From positions 62,001 to 126,000 of the forward strand of contig CALWHT010000011.1 of assembly GCA_944380515.1 (NCBI GenBank): a stretch of DNA of 64,000 nt, given 5' to 3'. Below are positions 18,513-27,500 of the stretch, piece after piece (position 1 is the first letter of the stretch; each line of letters opens with the position of its first letter). A model generated the notes under the pieces. That model was not told where the DNA came from. It was given only the letters and a program-made list of their open reading frames with translations, and made no database searches. Made by a program: the position numbers and the translations under genes. This DNA is from an uncultured Roseburia sp. (GTDB lineage Bacteria > Bacillota > Clostridia > Lachnospirales > Lachnospiraceae).

Positions 18513-18586
18513 TAGCGGAAGGGAGATTCGAACTCTCGACACCACGGGTATGAACCGTGTGCTCTGGCCAACTGAGCTATTCCGCC
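18513..18586 (-). tRNA. tRNA-Met (CAT), elongator
   Basis: 74 nt, cloverleaf complete. Acceptor GGCGGAA / TTCCGCT with the G1-U72 pair typical of Firmicutes elongator tRNA-Met. Anticodon loop TTCATAC with CAT. T-loop TTCGAAT. There is no C1-A72 mismatch, so it is not the initiator. The 3' CCA is not encoded (the sequence continues CTG after the discriminator A), so it needs CCA-adding enzyme. Confidence 0.93.
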
Positions 18587-18614
18587 ATATCATTTACCAT
18601 CTCTTTTGATGGAA

Positions 18615-18687
18615 TGGGACCTATAGGGCTCGAACCTATGACCCTCTGCTTGTAAGGCAGATGCTCTCCCAGCTGAGCTAAGATCCC
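18615..18687 (-). tRNA. tRNA-Val (TAC)
   Basis: 73 nt. Acceptor GGGATCT / AGGTCCC with one G-U pair. Anticodon stem TCTGC / GCAGA holds anticodon TAC. D-loop AGCTGGGA and T-loop TTCGAGC are standard. CCA is not encoded. It is the first gene of a two-tRNA minus-strand unit. Confidence 0.94.
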
Positions 18688-18722
18688 ATATTTGACGGTT
18701 ACTTACCGCAACCGACTTGTAC

Positions 18723-18751
18723 AGTATACTATTCCATGAAAAAATTGTCAA
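18723..18751 (-). promoter_or_regulatory. SigA promoter of the tRNA pair
   Basis: Minus strand: perfect TTGACA (18751-18746), 17-nt spacer, TATACT (18728-18723), 35 nt before tRNA-Val. A strong promoter, as expected for stable RNA. Confidence 0.85.
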
Positions 18752-18906
18752 CTGTTTTTTGCATTTTTTTCAAATAATCGCTTCAGACGTAATGGAATGG
18801 GGCATATGAGAATGGCTGCGAAGGAAAGGGATATTGTCAAAAAAATAACGTTAAAATTTTAGCAGGCTGTTTCTTATTTTGTACAAGAAAACTGCCACAA
18901 AATGGC

Positions 18907-18935
18907 TTGTATCAAAAGGTTTGGAGGCGTATACT
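18907..18935 (+). promoter_or_regulatory. candidate promoter of ackA
   Basis: TTGTAT (18907-18912), 17-nt spacer, TATACT (18930-18935), 59 nt before ackA. The rest of 18752-18906 shows nothing I recognise. Confidence 0.45.
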
Positions 18936-18994
18936 AAAGCTATATGCGGTTCGGATGAGTTGTTCCGCTGCAAAACAGTAAATGGAGGGAAAAC

Positions 18995-20185
18995 ATGAAC
19001 GTATTGGTTATTAATTGTGGAAGTTCTTCACTTAAATATCAGTTGATTGATTCAGAAAGTGAAGCAGTACTGGCAAAAGGACTTTGCGAGAGAATCGGCA
19101 TTGACGGGAGGTTGGTATACCAGAAAGCCGGACAGGACAAAGAGATAACGGAGGCGGCTATGCCGACGCACAAGCAGGCAATCCAGATGGTGCTGGAAGC
19201 CTTGGTCAACGAGAAGACGGGCGCGATCAAAAGCCTTTCGGAGATAGATGCAGTGGGACATCGCGTCGTGCACGGCGGAGAGAAGTTTGCTTCTTCTACA
19301 CTTCTGACACCGGAGGTTTTAAAGACCGTTGAGGAGTGCAACGAGCTTGCGCCGCTTCACAATCCGGCGAACCTGATTGGTATTGATGCCTGCAGGGAGC
19401 TGATGCCCAACGTGCCGATGGTGGGCGTTTTTGATACGGCATTTCATCAGACGATGCCGAAAAAAGCGTATCTTTACGGGCTTCCGTATGAGTATTATGA
19501 AAAATATAAAATAAGAAGATACGGTTTCCACGGAACCAGCCACAGCTTTGTTTCGAAACGCACGGCGGAGTATCTGGGACTCGATTTAAACAATTCCAAA
19601 ATTATTGTTGCACATCTCGGAAACGGCGCATCCATCAGTGCGGTATTAAACGGAAAATGTGTGGATACCTCCATGGGTCTTACGCCGCTCGAGGGACTTG
19701 TCATGGGAACGCGTTCCGGTGACATTGATCCGGCGATTATGGAGTTTATTGCCAAAAAAGAGAATCTTGACATCGATGGTGTGATGGATGTATTGAATAA
19801 GAAATCCGGTGTGCAGGGCTTATCTAAGCTTTCAAGCGATTTCCGTGATTTGGAGGCGGCGTACGACGAGGGAAATGAGCTCGCCATCAATGCGATTGAG
19901 GTGTTCAGCTATCGTGTTGCAAAATATATCGGCGCTTATGTTGCGGCGATGAACGGTGTTGATGCGATTGCGTTTACGGCGGGTATCGGCGAAAATACGG
20001 AGATTGTCAGAGAAAAGGTTTTAGAGTATCTTGGCTATCTTGGAATTACGCTTGACAAAGAGGCAAACAAGGTGCACGGGGAGGAGCGGGTGATATCGAA
20101 TCCGGAATCCAGGGTTAAGGTATGCGTCATTCCGACCAACGAGGAGCTTGCGATTGCCAGAGAGACCGTTGCACTTGTAAAATAA
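18995..20185 (+). CDS. ackA: acetate kinase
   Basis: 396 residues, standard length. ASKHA fold: N-terminal VINCGSSSLKYQL, the VGHRVVHGGEKF motif, RRYGFHGTSH, adenosine loop HLGNGAS and TPLEGLVMGTRSGDIDP, and the C-terminal FTAGIGENTEIVR. It makes ATP and acetate from acetyl phosphate, the last step of the main ATP-yielding fermentation branch. No pta is adjacent. RBS ATGGAGGG. The yceD-rpmF unit follows from its own promoter. Confidence 0.97.
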   Translation: MNVLVINCGSSSLKYQLIDSESEAVLAKGLCERIGIDGRLVYQKAGQDKEITEAAMPTHKQAIQMVLEALVNEKTGAIKSLSEIDAVGHRVVHGGEKFASSTLLTPEVLKTVEECNELAPLHNPANLIGIDACRELMPNVPMVGVFDTAFHQTMPKKAYLYGLPYEYYEKYKIRRYGFHGTSHSFVSKRTAEYLGLDLNNSKIIVAHLGNGASISAVLNGKCVDTSMGLTPLEGLVMGTRSGDIDPAIMEFIAKKENLDIDGVMDVLNKKSGVQGLSKLSSDFRDLEAAYDEGNELAINAIEVFSYRVAKYIGAYVAAMNGVDAIAFTAGIGENTEIVREKVLEYLGYLGITLDKEANKVHGEERVISNPESRVKVCVIPTNEELAIARETVALVK

Positions 20186-20208
20186 AAAGAAAAAAGGCGA
20201 TAAAAATA

Positions 20209-20237
20209 TTGACAAACCCATGCCGCATATGTATAAT
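20209..20237 (+). promoter_or_regulatory. consensus SigA promoter of yceD-rpmF
   Basis: TTGACA (20209-20214), 17-nt spacer, TATAAT (20232-20237): both hexamers perfect, spacing optimal. It gives a ~55-nt leader before yceD. Confidence 0.9.
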
Positions 20238-20297
20238 CATTTAGGTGTGGAAACCTCGGGCAAGGCCTGATTTCGCAGAAAGATATGGGAGAGCACT

Positions 20298-20822
20298 GTG
20301 ATTATTGATATTTCAGACATTGTATCTTGTGAGAACAAGGAAATAACCAAAGAAGTTCAAATCGAGTTTACGTCTTTTGTGTCAAGGCTGGGTGATTTCC
20401 CTATCGTAGACGCACCGCCGATGGAACTGCGCATTGCGAACCGGGAGAACAAGCGCCTGCTTATCCGTGGGGAAGCTGATTTGCGTGTGTTGATACCGTG
20501 CAGCCGTTGTCTGGAGGAGGTTCCGACGAATATCCATTTAACCATTGATAAGGAATGGAAGCTTCAAAATTCCAAAGTCAGTGAGGAAGAAATGGAAGAT
20601 AACGACTACCTGATTGGATTGAATCTGGATATAGATAGGCTTATCTATGGAGAGATTTTGGTGAACTGGCCGATGAAAGTTCTGTGCAGGGAAGATTGCA
20701 AAGGAATTTGCAGGGTGTGCGGAATGAACCTGAATCAAGGGGAATGTAACTGCCAGAGAACAGAACTGGATCCAAGAATGGCAGCAATCCAAGATGTCTT
20801 TAATAAATTTAAGGAGGTGTAA
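20298..20822 (+). CDS. yceD: YceD/DUF177-family protein
   Basis: 174 residues. It has the DUF177 layout: an N-terminal beta region, a CSRC pair near residue 66 (PCSRCLEEV), an acidic middle, and a C-terminal CREDCKGICRVCGMNLN with four Cys, probably a zinc site. The family is linked to 23S rRNA/50S accumulation and is nearly always next to rpmF, as here (4 nt between stop and start). The start is probably GTG 20298. Confidence 0.88.
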   Translation: MIIDISDIVSCENKEITKEVQIEFTSFVSRLGDFPIVDAPPMELRIANRENKRLLIRGEADLRVLIPCSRCLEEVPTNIHLTIDKEWKLQNSKVSEEEMEDNDYLIGLNLDIDRLIYGEILVNWPMKVLCREDCKGICRVCGMNLNQGECNCQRTELDPRMAAIQDVFNKFKEV

Positions 20823-20826
20823 GAAA

Positions 20827-21006
20827 ATGTCAATTTGTCCAAAGAATAAATCTTCCAAGGGAAGACGCGATAAAAGAAGAGCAAACTGGAAAATGACTGC
20901 TCCGGCATTGGTAAAGTGCAGCAAATGCGGAGAGTTAATGATGCCTCATAGAGTATGCAAAAACTGTGGCTCATACAACAAAAAAGAAATCATTCCGCAG
21001 GACTAA
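20827..21006 (+). CDS. rpmF: 50S ribosomal protein L32
   Basis: 59 residues from ATG 20827, set by AAGGAGGTG. The N-terminus (MSICPKNKSSKGRRDKRRAN) is typical, and the zinc ribbon has its four Cys in CSKCGELM...CKNCGSYN. A long terminator follows. In related genomes plsX normally comes next; here the tail island intervenes. Confidence 0.96.
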   Translation: MSICPKNKSSKGRRDKRRANWKMTAPALVKCSKCGELMMPHRVCKNCGSYNKKEIIPQD

Positions 21007-21021
21007 GCCGGAAGGATGCAG

Positions 21022-21063
21022 AAAAATCAAGAGTTTGTTGAATTGCAAACTCTTGATTTTTTT
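21022..21063 (+). terminator. Rho-independent terminator of rpmF
   Basis: A 16-bp stem, AAAAATCAAGAGTTTG / CAAACTCTTGATTTTT, with an 8-nt loop and T-tail. The stop codon of the minus-strand fibre gene (21062) lies in its tail. Read on the minus strand, the same hairpin also ends in a T-run (from the A-run at 21022-21026), so it can serve both converging transcripts. Confidence 0.92.
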
Positions 21064-23272
21064 ATTCTGCTTGTTCCAGGTTGTTTATCCGCTCTTCTAA
21101 AGCAGCATTCTTTTCCCAAAGCCTTTGAACCATGTGGGTGTTAAGTGCGATAAATTCTTCGTATCGCAGGGAATAAATATAAACAGGATTTCCGTCATCA
21201 TCTAAGACGGCTGTTTCTCCCTTGATATTTCCGTCATCATCCAAGACATCCTGTATAAGTACATCTTTACAAAACCCGGCAAAATCCAAATCTGTCAATC
21301 CGGCTTCTTCCATTGCCGTTTCTACATCCTGAGAAATAAAACCGATATGTGTTCTTCCGGAATCGCCGTTCTTAAACAAAAACGACACGGGCTGCAGCAG
21401 CAGGAAAAAGTTCTCATATTGCTCCGTTAAGGAAGCGATATCCTTTTTTATATTTCTGTCGGAGGTAGAAATAGTTGTGTTTGCAGCATATATCTGTTTC
21501 CACCGTGCGCCTGGCGTTCCAAGTACGATAGTATTTGTATAGTCAGTAACCGGGCGAAATTGATTCGAATAGAGACAACATTTTACTAAATCATTTCTTA
21601 TTTCAGGCGATGTCGGAGAGTATATATTATAAGCCTGTCCTGTTATAAAGTTGGACGGATTCCAAACATAGCAGTTTACTCCGTCATTGCTTCCCCACAG
21701 CCAGGCAGGTTGTCCGCTTTGGCCGGAATAAACCCAGTTTTTGTTGCAGGATGCGGATGTAGGTATGTAATCGTGTGCATGTGAAGATGGTGGAAAGGTG
21801 CTGGGTTTTCCAGTTACATCGCCCCATGCAACAGATCCTGCACTTTTGGCGTAATTTACACTTTTATTAGCGTCGGCGGTATTATTCACATTTCCCAAGC
21901 CGATATTTGCCGGTGTTATATTGACATTACCGGTACGGTATGCGCTTTCTGCATTTCCTTTGACAGCGACTGTGGCGGGAATGGAGGGCTTATTGGTCAG
22001 GTCATTATAGCTCCCGGTGAATGCCACGGTCTTTAAATCTGCAAACCATTTCATGATTTTTCCAAGCAATGTAGACATCTTTTCTCCACTTGCAAGATTC
22101 TCTCTTACGGAAGCCTGTGTAAATGTTGGTGTCTGGTCGTTTGTCGTTACATTCGGTACATTTCCTAAGCCGATATTTGCCGGCGTTATATTGATGTTTC
22201 CATGCCTGTAGTCCGTTTCTGCCGCACCCTTGACTCCTGTGACGGAGCTGGCGGATAAATTGTCCAATGTAATTTTATCTTCTTTTGACATCAGACCGTC
22301 GATGTCAGCGGTCGCTTTGGGAATCGCATTCGCAGAAATAGCAACCCATTCCAAACCGTTATAGCGGTAGGTGTAGTCGGTGTCCTTTACATTTACTGTC
22401 CAGCCGTCCTGTGGATTCGGGTAGGCAGCGGCAATGTCATCATAGGTATTTACGCTTTCTTTCCAGTCAATATTTGTTTCCAGGGTGGAAAACTTGTTAT
22501 CCACCTCATTTTTGGTGTATTTATCGTTCCAATTGGAAACGGAAGCAGAAGAAATACCGTCTAAAACACTTTGATTGCTATGCGTATGCTTTTGCTGGCT
22601 GGCGGAGTTCCAGGCGGTTCTTTCTTCATCTGTGATATGTATGAATTTATTCGAGAGATGTGAGATCAGTTCCGCGACAGCTTTTGCAAGCTTTCCAAAA
22701 GCGGCGGATAATGTTTCCCCGCTGGTGAGCGGCGTAAGCTCCGCCGCTTCCGCATAGGTCGGTGTCTGGTCATTCGTCGTTACGTTTGGCACATTTCCAA
22801 GTCCGACCTGTTCGGCATCTGTTTTATGCGGGTTATTGTAATCTGTCAGATGGCTTTCCATCTCATCCAGAATGTCGGATTCTGATTCCGAGATCAGTTC
22901 ATCATTCCCGACGACGGCTTTTTCCACGATAATATGAAACGGCAGGGTAGATATTTTATCCGGTCCCTCCTGTATTCTTAATGCGGATTTGGCAATGCCT
23001 GTAATGGCAAGCGCCTGATCGGACAAATCAACCGTTACGGTTCCGTCATCGTTTATGGTTACGCCTGTTTTGTTCCATACATAGTGGCTGTCGGGTTTAC
23101 AGACTTTATAGGAAATAATCATTGTCTCTGGATTCAAGGGAAAGGGTTCTCCGTTGTTTGTCACAACAATACGAACCAATCTTGTGTTTTGATCATCCTG
23201 TACACATCGGACATTTTGAATCCTGGGTATTGTTAAATCCAAAGTAATTTGTTGTGTTGTTGATAAACTCAT
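21062..23272 (-). CDS. tail fibre / receptor-binding protein (BppU-like N-terminus, S74 chaperone)
   Basis: 736 residues from ATG 23272 (AAGGAG just upstream; the frame extends 8 codons further). The N-terminal ~130 residues resemble the baseplate upper protein (BppU) N-terminal domain, which attaches to the tail tip. The middle has modular repeats (NITPANIGLGNV, PNVTTNDQTPT occur twice or more) typical of trimeric fibres. The C-terminal ~110 residues form a peptidase S74 intramolecular chaperone: SDRNIKKDI with the catalytic Ser-Lys region, GFISQDVE, then a coiled coil. It should self-cleave after folding. This is the likely target-specificity protein of the particle and the last gene of the minus-strand cluster. 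Confidence 0.85.
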   Translation of the reverse strand: MSLSTTQQITLDLTIPRIQNVRCVQDDQNTRLVRIVVTNNGEPFPLNPETMIISYKVCKPDSHYVWNKTGVTINDDGTVTVDLSDQALAITGIAKSALRIQEGPDKISTLPFHIIVEKAVVGNDELISESESDILDEMESHLTDYNNPHKTDAEQVGLGNVPNVTTNDQTPTYAEAAELTPLTSGETLSAAFGKLAKAVAELISHLSNKFIHITDEERTAWNSASQQKHTHSNQSVLDGISSASVSNWNDKYTKNEVDNKFSTLETNIDWKESVNTYDDIAAAYPNPQDGWTVNVKDTDYTYRYNGLEWVAISANAIPKATADIDGLMSKEDKITLDNLSASSVTGVKGAAETDYRHGNINITPANIGLGNVPNVTTNDQTPTFTQASVRENLASGEKMSTLLGKIMKWFADLKTVAFTGSYNDLTNKPSIPATVAVKGNAESAYRTGNVNITPANIGLGNVNNTADANKSVNYAKSAGSVAWGDVTGKPSTFPPSSHAHDYIPTSASCNKNWVYSGQSGQPAWLWGSNDGVNCYVWNPSNFITGQAYNIYSPTSPEIRNDLVKCCLYSNQFRPVTDYTNTIVLGTPGARWKQIYAANTTISTSDRNIKKDIASLTEQYENFFLLLQPVSFLFKNGDSGRTHIGFISQDVETAMEEAGLTDLDFAGFCKDVLIQDVLDDDGNIKGETAVLDDDGNPVYIYSLRYEEFIALNTHMVQRLWEKNAALEERINNLEQAE

Positions 23273-23285
23273 TTGCGTCTCCTTC

Positions 23286-24113
23286 CTATAATCCAATCTT
23301 CCGAATGGGAGAGTAGATTATTTTTATGCCGCAGTCCAGATTTGGCGTAAAGGTATTGCAGCGTGTTTCGTAAGTATTTATAATTCGGGGAAAAAAGTAG
23401 TTGAAATCGTTTGCCAGGTCGTGAGACGGGAGAGAGGAACTTATGATCTGATTCTTTCCGTCAATTGATATGATTTCATTTGCCTTGCAGTGATTCAGTT
23501 TCATGATTTTGTGATCCATGGAATTTTCCAGTTTAAAATCCCCGTCGGTTAACAGGGTGATTTCCATATCCGGGAAAAGCGGGTGGTTTAAGTCCGTAAT
23601 CTCATCGGAATTATCATAGAAATCAAAGGGAGTATCTGCCGTACAGTGATATTCCACAGATACTTCGTCCATATACGCAAACGGCGCGTCGGTATACAGT
23701 GTCAGTTCCAGGCCTATGATTTGCCCGTTCAGGGCAATCTGCCTGCTGCTGAAGGTTCCGTTCCAGTAAATATGTTCGAAGCCTTCCTGGTTGATTTTAA
23801 AACGGTGATACCTGTCTTTTCTGCACAGCCAACGCTGCAAAGCGGATACCTCTTCGACAGAAAGAAAAGGTTCCGCCTGTTTTTCCGCAAAAAACGGATT
23901 TTTGCAGATTTGGAAGGCGGCGGACAAGGCAGTTTCGTAAGTAGAAGCATAAAGCAGGAAGCGATTGGAGCCGCCGGGACGGATTTGCTGAAACGTCACA
24001 TCCGCCCCGGAGGAAACGGTTTCCAGTCCGCCGCTGCTGTCAAATTTGCAGACCATCATTTTATAGTCGGAGAGTTTTTCTCCTGCGTATTCAAAATTTG
24101 TAAAATATCCCAT
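23286..24113 (-). CDS. distal tail protein (Dit-like)
   Basis: 275 residues. The start MGYFTNFEYAGEKLSDYKMMVCKFDS, the DVTFQQIRPGG segment and the long beta-rich region fit the siphophage distal tail / tail-component family (gp19.1/Dit) that joins tube to tip. GAGGAGTAGCTT precedes the ATG. Its start lies 3 nt after the upstream 129-residue gene. In most siphophages Dit precedes the tip protein; here the order is tip, small protein, Dit. Confidence 0.78.
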   Translation of the reverse strand: MGYFTNFEYAGEKLSDYKMMVCKFDSSGGLETVSSGADVTFQQIRPGGSNRFLLYASTYETALSAAFQICKNPFFAEKQAEPFLSVEEVSALQRWLCRKDRYHRFKINQEGFEHIYWNGTFSSRQIALNGQIIGLELTLYTDAPFAYMDEVSVEYHCTADTPFDFYDNSDEITDLNHPLFPDMEITLLTDGDFKLENSMDHKIMKLNHCKANEIISIDGKNQIISSSLPSHDLANDFNYFFPRIINTYETRCNTFTPNLDCGIKIIYSPIRKIGL

Positions 24114-24116
24114 AAG

Positions 24117-24506
24117 CTACTCCTCGTCTAAAAGATTGCTCTGTAAAAGTACCAGCAGTGCCTGAGGAGAAATTTTTATATCGGATAAAGCGTTCTTTGC
24201 TATGGCATTCATATTGTCAACATCCACGTCAGACAGAAATAAATCATTCAGCTTCTGATTTAAGGCCTCTTTATCTGTAAAGCTTTTTACGGCCCCGTTT
24301 TCATCGGTAATAATTTCTCCTTGGCTGTCTTTTACAGCGTAATCGGAAATCAATCGGTTTCTTTTTTCATCTATGACTTTTTTTGCCACGGATAATATAT
24401 TTATGTTTTTTGCAATCGTGCAGGCGGTGTTTAAGTCCAGTTCTTTCCCGGATAGGTTGGCGAAAGCGTCGTATAGATTTAAAATGTCAATTGCTTTTAA
24501 TTTCAT
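24117..24506 (-). CDS. small phage protein, DUF1617-like
   Basis: 129 residues, helical, acidic, soluble. The pattern (KAIDILNLYDAFANL, CTIAKNINIL, EALNQKLNDLF) resembles DUF1617-type proteins found beside tail genes of Gram-positive phages. Its role there is unknown. GGAGGAATGAATAA gives a strong start. It sits between the tip and distal tail genes. Confidence 0.65.
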   Translation of the reverse strand: MKLKAIDILNLYDAFANLSGKELDLNTACTIAKNINILSVAKKVIDEKRNRLISDYAVKDSQGEIITDENGAVKSFTDKEALNQKLNDLFLSDVDVDNMNAIAKNALSDIKISPQALLVLLQSNLLDEE

Positions 24507-24545
24507 TTATTCATTCCTCCAGATTAATTTGATGATAACTGTATT

Positions 24546-27500
24546 TTACAGTATTTTATTTTCCAGCAGCAGAACTCTGCTGCTCAAGTCTTGAACTCTG
24601 GCAATTAAGGCGGAAAGAGAATCCCCATTAATAATTGCTTCCGAGGCGGTCAAAATTCCTTTTATTGTCATTCCGGATTCATCTACGGTTATGTTGGTTT
24701 TTCCTTGCGGTTGGAAGCGGATTGTACCGAGTTTCGAGCGAAGATATAAATTATTGCCACTGTTTACATATGTATTTGCATCTACCGAATTATCGTAAAG
24801 GCCGCTGCCTAAATGCAGATTATTGGAAGAGCTATAACCCAATATATTATATGTTGTAAAAACAGAAGTCTCAATTTTAATATATTTAGTTGAATCAAGA
24901 ATGATATTTCCATGAAATTCCGGTTCACAATTAAAACTAACTCCATTTATACAATTCAAGTGTGCATCAACTGTTATTCCTGAAAATCCACCATGTAAAT
25001 ATATATGAGAGATATCGTCACCGTCTTCAACATATTCTAAAATTTTTACATAATCATTCCATGAAGCTGACATAGTTTTCATATATAGTGCATCAGAAAC
25101 AATAAAAGAACTTGCTTTCAATGAACCGGACAAAGTAGCATCAGTACATGTCATTTTTCCATTGGCATCTACTGTGAAAGTTCCATTTCCAACATTGATG
25201 GTCCCGCCGTCTATCGTTGCTCCTGATATGACACCACCATTTAAAGTTCCCTCACAAATAATATTACCGGAAAATTTACCTCCACTGGCATTAATATATC
25301 CTTTTACAGACATTCCGTTTGCCGGATCATACGTCAGCGCCCCGTTTCCGAAGCTGACCGAGGATTTTGAAGAGATTTTCCCGGTGTTATCTACGGTGAA
25401 ATTTCCATTCCCGATATTAATCGTGCCCCCGTCAAAGGAGCAGCCATTGATATTTCCCGTCAGATTCAAAGAGCCATTATCGTCCACATAAAAAATATCA
25501 GTATCGCCGTTTGTAATGCAGAGCAGTTTATCCGTGTCGTTCGGGTTTACGGAGAAGGTGTTCCTGCCGTTTGTAATGGCGAGTCCGTCGCCGTTGAATT
25601 GTAAGTTACCGGAAGCATTGTGGATGGAAAGCTTTTCTCCGAGTAAAAGTTCTCCGACGATGGTCTCACCAAGGACACCCATGGCGGTGTGTTTTCCGGA
25701 AGCATCTGCATAGATATATTTTCCGATGGCCGCTTTTACGGTTTTCCAGTCGTCATCCGTGCAATAGAGTCCGTTTCCGAATACACGGATTTGGCAGTTA
25801 TCGTAGGCATCGGTGATATCATCGTACTGTCTGCACCAGATTCCGTTCTTATCAATTACGATGTCCTGTGAGTAAGGATTGTTGATGATTCCTGCCGTTG
25901 CGTAAAATCCTTCCTTTACCCAATTCTGGACGAAGTCAGATGACGCGGCGGATTTGTTTACCTGTTGAGTCAGGCTTGAATAAGAACCGGAAATTGCGGC
26001 GGCGCTGTTTAAAATACTCTGTATGTCGCTTGTTCCGTTTCCGGTTTCTTTTACTGTGGAAAACGCTACGCTGAGGCTTTCCAGGCTGTCAAAGGATAAT
26101 TCATACGATATAAGACGCAGTCTGTATACCGCATCGTCAATTTTGGCCCGAATCCAGTTTCCGCAAGCAAAGGAATCATGCAAAGGTGCAAAGTCCGGTA
26201 TGTTTAATAAATTATTTATTGTGGCGGTCATGGAGTATTGAGGGTGAGAGGCTTTCGAGAGTTCCCTTTGTGCCGTATCGTACAATTCCTGCGCACGGGC
26301 AAGGACTTCTGCATTATTGAGACCATCGGAAATATAGTTATCGTTTTGATATTTATCCTCTCTTCGGTAGGAACAGAATATTTTCCATAAATCGGACCCT
26401 AAATAGGTTTGCAGATTTAAAGAAGTTTTTACCGTATTCATTTCTTCGTTTATAAAATCTGCCATAGACTGAATATAGGAATATTGCCGGTTTCTTACTG
26501 TCAATTCGGCGTCAATATATGTTTTTCTTTTGGAATAGAAATCGTACATGTTCTGATATGCAGTTTCTTCAAAATCCGATTTGGCATTCACAATAATGTT
26601 GATACATGACACAAATTCTTTGCTCAGTGATGTGAGGGGAGTGATTCCGTACAGGTGCAGGCGGTTTTGAAACGTCGTTTCATCCATATCCATACTTGTG
26701 ATGTTTAAGGCATCATTTAAACTGGATTTGTTCATTGCCCTTTGGATTTGCTGCCGGATATAATTTACCTCGTCATCATTGAATACAATGGTCAGTTCGT
26801 CTGTTTCTCTGGTCTCGGTTTTATCCGCAATCGAGGTTAATTTAATTTTTCCTTTCCATGTACCGGTTTGGCCTTTTGTGTAGGACGAATCGACAATCGA
26901 AATATCGTACAGTGCGGTATTGATCAGAACCTTTACCATACCGGTAACCGCATTGTCGGCACTTGTTTTTATCAGTGTGGAGGGGGTGGAAACGGAAATT
27001 GGAGACAAATTGGAAACAGTCAGCAGCTTCATAGCGTCGTCTATGGTCTGATGATCCGTCTCGACGGTTGGGAGCATGGCGGATGACAGGAATAAATCAG
27101 CGTCCACCGTGTCGTAGTATGCGGCCGTCAGATTCTGATAGCCGTTGATGGGAGCACTCAGCTCCTGAAATTCACTGTCCGGGAAATAATTTTTGATATA
27201 GGAAATTACAGAATTATAATTCGACAGGACAGAAGCAGGAACAGAAAATTGCTGCTCATATTTGTATTTGTTAAATAACGCATTGTAAGAAGCCAGTTTA
27301 TCGGCAAGCGTTTGCGGCATATGCCTGGTTGATTCGCTGTGGAACGCGTAGATATATTCGCTTCCGTTCGGATTGATATTGCGGACAGCGGCAGTGATTG
27401 TTTCATCACCTCCCTCGATTTTAAAGCAGTTTTTTAAAGAAGAGGCATCGCTTTCTAATTTCAGCTCTGAGGCGAGATTCTGGCAGGAAATAAAAACCGC

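Noticed and set aside
18261-18593. Minus-strand frame running through the tRNA-Met gene
   Set aside because: A shadow of the surface-protein gene and the tRNA; no RBS.
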